Shown here piece after piece: positions 1 through 7,132 of a stretch of 17,501 nucleotides of DNA. Source of the stretch: Ectocarpus siliculosus (taxonomy: Eukaryota; Sar; Phaeophyceae; Ectocarpales; Ectocarpaceae); assembly GCA_000310025.1 (NCBI GenBank), contig FN649730.1:1500371-1517871 (forward strand). The letters are read 5' to 3'. Positions within the stretch are counted from its first letter, which is position 1, and every line of letters starts with the position of its first letter. The position numbers were made by a program, and so were the translations under genes. A model generated the notes under the pieces. That model saw only the letters and a program-made list of their open reading frames with translations, ran no database searches and had not been told where the DNA came from.

Positions 1-1
1 T

Positions 2-118
2 GTGCGTTCTCCATATGCTCCAAAGGTCGGCGTGCCGGACACCGGTCCAACGGTTGCCCTTATTAGTTGGGTAGGCTCTGCATTCCGTCTTCCCGCCCCG
101 AGTAGGTGTGGGCAGTGA
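2..118 (+). other. Partial open frame running in from the left edge
   Basis: A 38-codon frame is open from the window edge to a TGA at 116-118. It ends in residues rich in Arg, Pro, Ser and Cys. The local sequence is GC-rich like the retroelement ORFs downstream, so it could be the C-terminus of an upstream ORF of the same element; DIRS elements usually carry a Gag-like ORF 5' of the RT ORF. No motif is recognisable and the frame is short enough to arise by chance. This is a weak call. Confidence 0.15.
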
Positions 119-247
119 GGGGGGCCGGGCGCCTTTTGTTAGCTCGTTGCTGGGTTCCCTCAGGCTTTGAGGATCTTTCCTTTTGTTGACACGAATTATT
201 CTGAGGTTGTCGTTCGTTTTAGCGTTGCACTTATCGCCGGCAGCCGC

Positions 248-267
248 GTGGGAGGTGTCCCTCCCAC
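248..267. repeat. Perfect 8-bp hairpin with TGTC loop
   Basis: GTGGGAGG, a 4-base loop, then CCTCCCAC form a perfect GC-rich stem in the leader upstream of the retroelement ORFs. The function is unknown. It could be a structural element of the transposon RNA. Confidence 0.5.
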
Positions 268-453
268 CTAGGGAATGTCTTGATTCATGTAGCTTGTGCT
301 TCATACATATACTACTATTGCCCGTTCGGCCTCACCCTTTTCGTTTTGGGTTTGCGTGGCCAATATATACATACCGTTCCCTCGGTGCCTTTTTTTTTCC
401 CTTGGGGGTTGCGTGTCCAACGCGCACACTACACACCCACCTACTAATAAGTA

Positions 454-480
454 GTGATCGTTCGGGTTGTTTACGATCAC
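454..480. repeat. 7-bp hairpin, 13-base loop
   Basis: GTGATCG at 454-460 is the reverse complement of CGATCAC at 474-480. This is a second short inverted repeat in the same leader region. Confidence 0.4.
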
Positions 481-853
481 ACCACACGGTCACATGCCGT
501 CTTAGTTCATGTGCCTCTCGCGTACTGACGTACCTCGTGGTGCACGCCCAACTAACACCAACACATATGCACACCAATATCGCCGTAGCTAGCAATCCCG
601 TCTGTGAGTAGGTAGACTTACATTTGGATAAGCCCGGCGAGACGTTGTGTTAGTTGGTCTGTGCGCTGTCATGTTTTCTCGACGGTACGCCTGGATACAC
701 AGCATCGAATCGACGTTCGCTTTGTAACGTAATTTCACACGCGGCCATACAAATTGGGCCCCGAAAAGAAATATATATATACCATGCTGTGTGCCTTTTA
801 TATGTTGATGGGAACCCGTGCGGTCACTTCTCCGCGCCCAGGTTTCCTCTTCA

Positions 854-854
<1 letters not shown>

Positions 855-888
<34 letters not shown>

Positions 889-904
889 AGCCAGGGGGGG
901 GGGG
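855..904. repeat. A32 homopolymer followed by G11 run
   Basis: Thirty-two consecutive A (855-886) are followed after seven bases by eleven G (894-904). The A run is preceded by CTCTTCAC; the second long A run of this element (3366-3387) is preceded by CTCTTC. It may be a captured poly(A) tail, a slippage-prone microsatellite, or part of the element. The run length may be inaccurate in any assembly. Confidence 0.8.
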
Positions 905-1120
905 ATCTTGATCTCTGTATTCCCGACGCCCCTCCACCGCCCCTTTGTCTTGTCGCATGCCCAATGCTTTCATAGACACTTCCTGGTTTGGTTCGAAATT
1001 CGAAATCGTTGTCTGTGTCGCCCCACTCTGAACTGTTCTTTACGCTTGACTCACGGGTAGGTTGCAGCAGAAAACTGGCTGCGGACGCTTGACCTCCGCC
1101 ACAAAAGTGTGGAGTGGATC

Positions 1121-3349
1121 ATGCCCCCGGCCCCCCTGTTGCCGCCAGATGAGTCCGAGTGGGCGCAAGTGGGCGCCTTTCCCACGGCCTCTCGCGGGTT
1201 TCCTACTTTGGACGAGGTCACCCGGGACCCGATGGAAGGCGAATTACGTCGCTTGCCATGGCAGGCTCCCGTGTGGGATGCCAAGGGTTTCGTCCCAGGA
1301 TTCGTGCGAGCCCATGCTGGGTTCTGGGAGGAGTGCATTCTCCGTGATCATCCCTTACGAGATACGTTGACTTCGTACATCCGGGATGGCGTTGACCTTT
1401 ATGACCTTCTGCTTCCCAAATTCCGAGGCGAGTCGCCGTCTCTCCCCTACAATGTTGAGCATTTCCCGCAGCGCATTTTCTCCAACCACCGTTGGCCGCT
1501 GGAATTTGACAACTTCGTCGACGCGGAAATGCAATCCTTGCTCGACCGAGGTTGCATTTCCCGGTGGGCTGACGTCAAGAGCTCCACCGGTCCGGTGCGT
1601 CCTCGCATGATCATGGCTTTGTCGGTGGAGACGTCCAAACCGCGTCTTATTTATGACGCTCGACCGCTTAACAGCTGCACACGCAAAATACCTTTCGCCA
1701 TGGACACGGTAGCGCGCGTGGCTAGCATTGCGTCGTCGGGATGCTACATGACGTCACTCGACGACTCCTCAGCGTTTCATCATGTTCTTCTGCGGCCATC
1801 GTCATGGCCTCTCTTCGGCTTATCCTACAAGGGCGTCGACTACTGCTGGTGCGTCCTCCCGTTCGGATTTAGCCTCAGCCCGTACGTCTACCATACTCTC
1901 AGCGAAGCGAAGGCGGCCTTTCAGCGTTCCAAAGGCGCCCCTTCTCTCGCATACCTCGATGATTCTTGGCGGAGCAACTTTCTGGCCACATATGGTCGGC
2001 CGGCGCGGGATCAGTGGTTGGCAGCCGGGGAAGCGACTCACGTCGCCATGCTGACTTCGCTCTTCTGCGGACAGTTCCTGTCACTCAAGAAGTGCGAGCT
2101 TCGACCCGTCAAAGCTCTACAATACCTCGGCATCATCTGCGATTCGGAGACGATGACATTCCGGATCCCGCAAGAGAAGCTGGACAAGCTGCATGGCTTA
2201 CTGCAGACAGCTCTGGCCGATGGGGGAGTGTCCTACCGAACGCTGCAGCGCGTTGCGGGTAAGTGCATGAGCATGACGGTGGCGATTCGGCCGGCGTCGC
2301 TTTGGACGCATGCCATGTTTGCCGTCCTTTCCGCGATGGACAAAACCAACCAGCGTCAGATCGATCTGACACGTGATGCTTACGCGGATCTACGGCAAGA
2401 ATTCCAGAAGTGGCTGTCGCTGACGGCTTCTTCACACGAAGGGCCGTGGCAGCGAGCGAGCCACCTCATCGTCAAAATCGACGGATCATCAGACGCGTCT
2501 TCCCTTGGCTGGGGTGGTGCTATTAACATTAAGGGAGCTCAATACCGCGCAGGTGGCGTGTTCCCCGACGATTGGCTACACAAACATATTAACAAGAAAG
2601 AGATGTTTGCGTTGTACCACTTGTTGCGCCTATTCTGTGCGCGCTTTCCGGCTTCCTTGCAGCGGGCGCACGTGCTCATCGACGTCGACAACACCGCGGT
2701 GTGTGGATCTTTCAACAGGGGGCGAGCGCGCGACCCAGAAACGCACGCACTTCTTGTTCGTTTGTTCGAGCTACAAGTCGAGTATGAGTTTATGCTGTCC
2801 CTCAAATGGGTCCCGTCGGCTGCCAATGTCGTCGCTGATGATATCTCTCGCCCTTCGCGTGAGGGCATCATCAGGCTCAACCCGGCGGCCTTTCAGGCTC
2901 TCTGGGCAGACATGGGGCCGTTTACTATCGACCTCATGGCCTCCGACGCTTCGGCTCAACGTATCCCGGAGTCGGACGTTGTTCTGCCGTTTTTCTCGCG
3001 CTATGATTGCGAGGGTTCATCGGGTGTAGATGTTTTCGCCCAAGACGTGTCGTTGCGCCCAGGTTCTCTGGATCGAGCATTCGGTTATTGTTTCCCGCCG
3101 CCGGTGATGGCGGGCCACGTAGTGCAACACCTTGCGGAGTGCCACGCGCATGCGGTTATTGTTGTACCGGGTTCTAGGTCTTACTGGTTCCCTCGAGTGC
3201 AGCAGGCGGCAGTACGGTCTTTGCTGATTTCCCCGCCTAATGCGGGGGGATATTTCCAGTGGCCCTGCCCAGATGGGTCCCTGAAAGAGTGGAAGTACCC
3301 GAGGTGGTCCATGGTAGCTTACGAGGTTGATTTTGGTTCTTGTTCTTAG
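1121..3349 (+). CDS. DIRS-like retrotransposon reverse transcriptase/RNase H with Dam-like C-terminal domain
   Basis: This is the polyprotein that copies the retrotransposon RNA into cDNA. Residues are numbered from the GTG at 1109. The RT fingers/palm region starts near residue 130; motif A is LDD (217-219), motif B carries LPFGFSLSP, and motif C is the catalytic YLDD (282-285, nt 1952-1963). RNase H follows, with acidic residues visible at D458 (KIDGSSD), E498 (KKEMFALY), D525/D527 (LIDVDN) and D577 (VADDISR). The tail from ~605 (FTIDLMAS, GVDVFAQ, FPPP at 662-665, VVPGSRSYWFP) resembles the Dam-type adenine-methylase domain found after RNase H in many DIRS elements. The usual NPPF/Y motif is replaced by FPPP, so activity is doubtful. 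ATG 1121 is the first Met; the frame is open back to a TAG at 1058-1060 and may be joined to an upstream exon. There are no internal stops, which suggests a young copy. Confidence 0.9.
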   Translation: MPPAPLLPPDESEWAQVGAFPTASRGFPTLDEVTRDPMEGELRRLPWQAPVWDAKGFVPGFVRAHAGFWEECILRDHPLRDTLTSYIRDGVDLYDLLLPKFRGESPSLPYNVEHFPQRIFSNHRWPLEFDNFVDAEMQSLLDRGCISRWADVKSSTGPVRPRMIMALSVETSKPRLIYDARPLNSCTRKIPFAMDTVARVASIASSGCYMTSLDDSSAFHHVLLRPSSWPLFGLSYKGVDYCWCVLPFGFSLSPYVYHTLSEAKAAFQRSKGAPSLAYLDDSWRSNFLATYGRPARDQWLAAGEATHVAMLTSLFCGQFLSLKKCELRPVKALQYLGIICDSETMTFRIPQEKLDKLHGLLQTALADGGVSYRTLQRVAGKCMSMTVAIRPASLWTHAMFAVLSAMDKTNQRQIDLTRDAYADLRQEFQKWLSLTASSHEGPWQRASHLIVKIDGSSDASSLGWGGAINIKGAQYRAGGVFPDDWLHKHINKKEMFALYHLLRLFCARFPASLQRAHVLIDVDNTAVCGSFNRGRARDPETHALLVRLFELQVEYEFMLSLKWVPSAANVVADDISRPSREGIIRLNPAAFQALWADMGPFTIDLMASDASAQRIPESDVVLPFFSRYDCEGSSGVDVFAQDVSLRPGSLDRAFGYCFPPPVMAGHVVQHLAECHAHAVIVVPGSRSYWFPRVQQAAVRSLLISPPNAGGYFQWPCPDGSLKEWKYPRWSMVAYEVDFGSCS

Positions 3350-3365
3350 GTGGCCGCCGCTCTTC

Positions 3366-3387
3366 AAAAAAAAAAAAAAAAAAAAAA
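3366..3387. repeat. A22 homopolymer between RT and recombinase ORFs
   Basis: Twenty-two consecutive A lie 17 bases after the RT stop, just before the recombinase frame, and directly after CTCTTC. It mirrors the A32 run upstream of the RT ORF. Confidence 0.8.
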
Positions 3388-3395
3388 CTCTTTGA

Positions 3396-3962
3396 TTGAC
3401 ACCGGTACCTTGTAATGCAGCATGCGACTCTCGTCCATCTTGCCCAGTTCCCTCCCTTTGGCTTGTGGATGGCTTGTGCTTCGTCTCACAGGTCCCCACC
3501 CTGCCTCCGGGCGGCTGTGTCCAGTTTGTCGCGTGTTCGTCGTGCCAGACGGAAAACGTGGGACATTACAACTATTGTTGGTCCTGCGGTGTTCAGCCTG
3601 CCCGCGGGCGTCCGGTACCGCGTGACCCCCAAGCGGCTCGGGTGTTGATCGATTTCGACGCGCTGCGCGCTCGGGGTGATCAGGTCCTCTCGGCCGCGTC
3701 TAACCGTCGTGCTCAACAGCGTAAGTGCGCCGTAGCGGACGGGTTCGACGCTTTCATACTTTCGGCGACTCAACAACGTCGGGGTTGGAAGCAGGCGTCG
3801 GACCGAGACGTGTTTGACTATCTCTGCTTCTTGGACACACAAGGTAGTGGTACCAAGTGGGTGCACGACAGGGCATGCCCTGGTGTCGGTACGGCTCACG
3901 GCCGCGATTGCCTTCCAAACTCGCCATGTGCTAAGCGGTATGCTGCCGCGTCCATGCAGAAT
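3396..3962 (+). pseudogene. Tyrosine recombinase, N-terminal part with four-cysteine zinc module (frameshifted from its catalytic part)
   Basis: This is the N-terminal half of the integrase of the DIRS-like element. The frame opens after a TGA at 3393-3395 and has no ATG before the shift. A CTCACAG at about 3485-3491 could be a splice acceptor giving an exon from 3492. A CxxC-(10)-CxxC zinc-ribbon-like module (CSSC...CWSC) lies at nt 3534-3587, followed by a basic linker. Next comes a conserved-looking stretch (DVFDYLCFLDTQGSGTKWVH, then Cys-rich CPGVGT...CAKRYAAAS), typical of the region ahead of the core-binding domain. Homology passes into the +1 frame around 3955-3962. The frame runs on to 4055, but its residues after ~3962 look like out-of-frame noise. 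The zinc module may bind nucleic acid (inference). Confidence 0.7.
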
Positions 3963-4851
3963 CATCGTGTCCAAGCTGAAGATGGCGATGCAAGAACAGT
4001 TGGGAAAAGACAGCAGCTGGGACCCTGCCACGCGCTCGGGCAACCCCTGTTGTAGTCCTCTCGTCGACTCCTACCTCGTCTTCACGGGGGAGGAACAAAA
4101 ACGTGTGGGTGTCGCTGTCAACCAGGCAGAGGCTATGTTACCGCACGTCCTCATCGATCTGTTGAGGGACATGCGCTCTCGCGCGCAGACTGCGTCCTCT
4201 TTGGCGGAACGTATTGAGCTCACCAGGGACGTCGCTTTGTTTTCGCTGGCGTTCGCCTCCATGCGGCGAGGCCATGATCTCTCCTTCACTATGGGATCGC
4301 AAGTTCTGCGGTTGCCCGCGGGGCAGGGTCTGATTTTCAACTTCCAATTCGGCAAGACCCTCCGCGACTCCGTTGATGCCGTGGTCGTGCGTCCGGACGT
4401 CGCTTGCCCGTCTATTTGTGCTGTAAGCAATGTTACGGCCTACATCAGTGCGGCGGAGGGTATTGGCTGGGATTTGTCCCAAGGACATCTGTTTCCTATC
4501 GTTCTGCTGGATGGAACTCGGGGCTGTGCTCCGCTTACGGCGGTTCAGATGACGGCTGCCCTACAAGGGCATCTGCGAGCGGCGGGACTGCCGCACCGCT
4601 ACACTATGCATTCGTTCCGCGTTGGAGGTTCGGTAGCGCAGTCGCTTGACGGAACGGCGATGGACGCTATCATGAAAATTGCCGGGTGGCGTACGGAGAG
4701 TGTAGCGAAGCGATATGTTGGCGCCACTACTAGTGTGGGGGCAACGGGTTCCAAGAGGATCCGGAGCGAGCTGTACGCAGACTCAAACGTGTTGCCGTTG
4801 TCGGCTGACTTCACATGCGATTTCTCTGCGTGTGCTCGCCGCGAAAAATAA
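3955..4851 (+). CDS. DIRS-type tyrosine recombinase, catalytic domain
   Basis: This is the recombinase that would insert the circular cDNA of the DIRS-like element by site-specific recombination, instead of a DDE integrase. Coding continues here in frame 1: IIVSKLKMAM, a core-binding helical region, then the catalytic domain. Visible catalytic residues are Arg I in MRRGHDL (nt 4261-4281), HSFR at 4609-4620 (box II His and Arg), W in AGWRTE at the usual H/W position, and the nucleophile candidate Tyr at 4714-4716 in KRYVG. The stop is TAA 4849-4851. The spacing R...HxxR...W...Y is as in the phage-integrase family. It lies on the same strand as RT and downstream of it. The only defect seen is the single frameshift near 3960, so this is either a recently broken copy or a sequence error. 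A GTG/TTG start inside this frame is not expected in a eukaryote. Confidence 0.88.
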   Translation, partial: CRIIVSKLKMAMQEQLGKDSSWDPATRSGNPCCSPLVDSYLVFTGEEQKRVGVAVNQAEAMLPHVLIDLLRDMRSRAQTASSLAERIELTRDVALFSLAFASMRRGHDLSFTMGSQVLRLPAGQGLIFNFQFGKTLRDSVDAVVVRPDVACPSICAVSNVTAYISAAEGIGWDLSQGHLFPIVLLDGTRGCAPLTAVQMTAALQGHLRAAGLPHRYTMHSFRVGGSVAQSLDGTAMDAIMKIAGWRTESVAKRYVGATTSVGATGSKRIRSELYADSNVLPLSADFTCDFSACARREK

Positions 4852-4895
4852 GAAAGTTTGGGTGGGCGAGACCTAGCTTAGAGGCGTGAGTGGTC

Positions 4896-4901
4896 AATAA
4901 A
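4896..4901 (+). promoter_or_regulatory. Candidate polyadenylation signal AATAAA
   Basis: AATAAA occurs 45 bases after the recombinase stop in an A/T-richer stretch. The position fits a polyadenylation signal for the retroelement transcript. The hexamer is short and may be fortuitous. Confidence 0.4.
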
Positions 4902-4956
4902 TAAGATGTGACAGATCGGATAATTAACAAGAAAGTAATGGGCGGGACCACAGACC

Positions 4957-5030
4957 GGCGCAGGAGGCCTCACCCAACCAAATCCAATACTTACATTGAA
5001 TGATCTGGGTAAGGGATAAGAATACAACAG
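4957..5030. repeat. 74-bp perfect direct repeat, copy 1
   Basis: This is identical over 74 bases to 5300-5373 (offset 343). The repeat begins GGCGCAGGAGGCC and ends AATACAACAG. Read on the minus strand it starts TGTTGTATTC, resembling the TG start of an LTR. The copies are separated by 269 bases of unrelated sequence. Confidence 0.9.
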
Positions 5031-5243
5031 TAATCTCGGATTTGAGACGCATCTAGATTTCGGAACGAAATCGAGAAGAGTCAGATATTCCAGAAAGGAT
5101 GTTGGAAAATGACCCCACCTAGTTCAGTCCCCCTTTTCTCTCCCGAAATACGCCGGAGCAGAGAAGAAGGGGTATATTTGAGACCATCCCACCCGCCCTA
5201 CACAATGCTTACTATATTCATGAACTTGCTGATCATTCAAACA

Positions 5244-5272
5244 CTTTGGGCCTGGGTACACCCAGCCCAAAG
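5244..5272. repeat. Near-perfect hairpin CTTTGGGC...GCCCAAAG
   Basis: CTTTGGGCCTGGGT and ACACCCAGCCCAAAG form a long GC-rich inverted repeat with a very short loop and one bulge. It lies between the two 74-bp repeat copies. Confidence 0.6.
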
Positions 5273-5287
5273 GGTTACTTGTGGCGA

Positions 5288-5312
5288 GGCCCTCCTGCAG
5301 GCGCAGGAGGCC
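5288..5312. repeat. Imperfect palindrome at the left edge of direct-repeat copy 2
   Basis: GGCCCTCCTGC pairs with GCAGGAGGCC (one extra C). The right arm is the start of the 74-bp repeat copy, so the repeat boundary falls inside the palindrome. This could mark a recombination or rearrangement point. Confidence 0.5.
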
Positions 5313-5373
5313 TCACCCAACCAAATCCAATACTTACATTGAATGATCTGGGTAAGGGATAAGAATACAACAG
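5300..5373. repeat. 74-bp perfect direct repeat, copy 2
   Basis: This is the second exact copy of 4957-5030. It abuts the Gag-like minus-strand frame at 5373/5374, so the Gag frame reads from its own sequence straight into the repeat. Confidence 0.9.
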
Positions 5374-5773
5374 GAACCTCAGCACTGCCGGTGATGGTAT
5401 GCAGGAGATCACGGTTGTCCGCGTAGACCCGGAACCGTCTCCGCCAACTAAGAAAAGCGTCGGCGGTGCAATTTATCGGGAGTCTAGGCACAGGAGTTCT
5501 GACAATGGTACCTCCCAAAGGCAACCCCGCCACACCATTACCACCACCGTGACTCACCCCACCTGACCCCGTCGGCCCCACCGATGCAGATGGAGCCCCT
5601 CCAGTAGCAACTAGACCGTCGCCTCCTGGGCTGCCGGCAGGTGCACCCGCCGGCTGCTGCTGTGCTGCCCGAGCCTCCGCCGTCTCAGCCTTAGCAGCCT
5701 CTATAGCTCGCAGCGCCTCATCCAGCCTCGCGCGCACAGCTCAAATATCCTCCGTATTCCCACCATCCGACGT
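5374..5773 (-). pseudogene. Truncated Gag-like fragment of an LTR retrotransposon
   Basis: Read on the minus strand, an Ala/Glu-rich probable coiled coil (RARLDEALRAIEAAKAETAE) is followed by a Gln/Pro/Gly-rich linker. A segment with TADAFLSWRRRFRVYADN then resembles the start of a Ty3-type Gag capsid region. The frame is usable from a GTG at 5737 after a TGA at 5741-5743. In the same frame upstream the reading continues sensibly to an ACG at 5771-5773, suggesting a lost ATG start and a nonsense mutation. At 5373 the frame runs into the 74-bp repeat and the capsid homology ends, so about two-thirds of a normal Gag is missing. No protease, RT or integrase of this element is present. The Gag assignment rests on overall character and a short motif. 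Confidence 0.5.
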
Positions 5774-5789
5774 ATCTCACTAAAACCCT

Positions 5790-5845
5790 AAACCTGCTGT
5801 CCCAGCCTCGAAGTGCTGTCCCAGCTATAAAACCTGCTGTCCCGG
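5790..5845. repeat. Three copies of a GCTGTCCC motif
   Basis: Three copies of a short motif ending GCTGTCCC occur within 56 bases: AAACCTGCTGTCCC at the start and end, and GTGCTGTCCC in the middle. They lie just upstream (in minus-strand sense) of the Gag-like frame and could be leader sub-repeats of that element. Confidence 0.5.
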
Positions 5846-6586
5846 TCCCCGCAATTGCCATCGCACCAGCTACACAATGCTGGTGTCCTCGCCCCCGTTG
5901 GCCGCGATCCCAGCTTGAAGAAATATAGAAGAAAAAGTGTCGACCGCTCCGTTAACCCGGCTCACACAGCTCAGACGCCAATACCCACTACCAACACCAG
6001 GCCCAATATATTGTGTTTGGATGCGGTAGCCCGTCAGAGGCCGAAAGAGAAAGAAGGTTGACTCAAGACCTTTGGTTGATTAGAGAGTGGCATGCACGGC
6101 GGAGGCACGAGGGGCCCCGCACGTATCATGTCCATCATACACAAACATCATCCACGTAACCCCCGGAGGCCCCGTAGATCAGTATCCTACTGAGCACCCC
6201 AAACAGTGTATGTCTTCTGTAATACTGTGAACACTGCTGTTGTTGTACTACTTTTGAAGGTGCAGCTGTAGACTGCGCTATATCGTATGTATACAGTTAA
6301 ACAAGAGATATGAACTTTTCGTGATACCACACCGTTTCATGGAATAATTGCTGGAAGTTAGTCAGAAGTTGGAATACTTGCTGGGAAGTTTCAGAAGTTA
6401 GTCTGTGCAGAGTGAATGAAAGAGTGCACATTTCGTCGAATGTTCCGAATTTCCTCTCCAAGTTAGTCAGAATTTAGTCTGTAAAAAGCGTGAAAACGTG
6501 CTCCAGCCCCACCGGCCCCACCCGGTCATTCTCATTTTCGACATCCTCCCCTCTCATCCCCGCATCGACCTTCAGCTGCAACACAA
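5846..6586. other. No recognisable gene; short GTTAGTC repeats
   Basis: No frame here has a recognisable domain. A frame at 5855-6061 is Lys/Arg/Pro-rich and lacks motifs. Between about 6350 and 6480 the motif AAGTTAGTC(AGAA) recurs three to four times along with GCTGGAAG/GCTGGGAAG, a small degenerate tandem repeat. Otherwise nothing is seen. Confidence 0.4.
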
Positions 6587-6966
6587 CATGAACGCCCTCT
6601 CCCGTAGCTCCCGAGCAAAGCGTAAGTTCACCCAGTCAGAGAGAGAGTCGTAGTGGAGAGTCCCGCCGCCCTGTACAAAACGCCGACCCCAACTGGCCTT
6701 GCCCCGGGCCCGACTGCGACGACGGCGGTCACCTTTAGCTCATTAACAAGCGCGACGGTAAAGGCAAGTTTGCCCCTTGCGACCGTAACAACAACCGCGG
6801 CGAGGACATAGTTGTAGCGTATCCTGCACCATCCTCACCCCGTCGTCAATGTACCCCAAGCCGTGCCAGCTCTGCCTCGCCCCGGTGGGAGGTACTCCTT
6901 CGCTCGGGATCCCAACCGAACAGGTCAACAGCCGCGGCTACAAAGGTAAAAGCAATTTCTCTCTTT
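6587..6966 (+). pseudogene. Cysteine-containing coding-like scraps, unidentified
   Basis: Two short + strand stretches read like protein. In frame 1 (about 6679-6810) NADPNWPCPGPDCDDGG is followed by an in-frame TAG (6736-6738) and then GKFAPCDRNNNRGEDI. In frame 3 (from ATG 6849) MYPKPCQLCLAPVGG is followed by SLGIPTEQVNSRGYKGK. The spaced cysteines suggest small zinc-binding modules of one broken protein. GGCTACAAAG followed by GTAAAA near 6945 could be an exon end. I do not recognise the family. It lies just 5' of the Helitron remnant and may or may not belong to it. Confidence 0.3.
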
Positions 6967-7072
6967 AATTATATCAAGCAATTTCCGCCTGATGTGTGCC
7001 CGAATGTTGTTCAGGTGTTGCGTGAAGCCCTGACATGAAACTGCATCGCTACCGCAACCGCTAAATCTCTCC

Positions 7073-7107
7073 ACAACAACAATGCCCTTTTTGCTTGCTG
7101 TTGTTGT
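7073..7107. repeat. Short inverted repeat ACAACAACA / TGTTGTTGT
   Basis: A 9-bp perfect stem is separated by 17 bases. It may simply reflect the abundance of AAC/GTT microsatellite sequence in this genome. Confidence 0.4.
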
Positions 7108-7132
7108 CAGAGTGGAATAATATCCACGCGGT

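Larger units (their letters stand above)
119..1060. other. Apparently non-coding leader upstream of the RT ORF
   Basis: About 940 bases lie between the edge frame and the RT ORF. The longest frame here (183-611, TTG start, hydrophobic N-terminus) has no ATG and no recognisable domain, and it is followed by long homopolymer runs, so I do not treat it as a gene. The stretch is T/G/C-rich on the + strand and holds two hairpins (248-267, 454-480), an A32 run and a G11 run. In DIRS-like elements this position holds the terminal repeat and leader. I found no matching inverted copy near 4850-5000, so the element's left boundary is not defined. A possible 3' splice site (TTGCAG followed by CAG) lies at about 1062-1067. 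Confidence 0.4.

Noticed and set aside
183-611. 142-codon frame with a signal-peptide-like N-terminus
   Set aside because: It begins with TTG and has no ATG start. Its composition is that of translated non-coding DNA and no domain is visible, although it overlaps the transposon leader.
3017-3499. 160-codon minus-strand frame with a poly-Phe run
   Set aside because: It is antisense to the RT tail and reads through the A22 homopolymer. It is a shadow frame.
1-5000. Terminal inverted repeats of the DIRS-like element
   Set aside because: I compared the leader with the reverse complement of 4852-4960 by eye and found no convincing match, so no element ends are annotated.
5779-5793. ACCCTAAACC resembling plant/algal telomere repeat (CCCTAAA)
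   Set aside because: There is a single partial unit with no tandem array.
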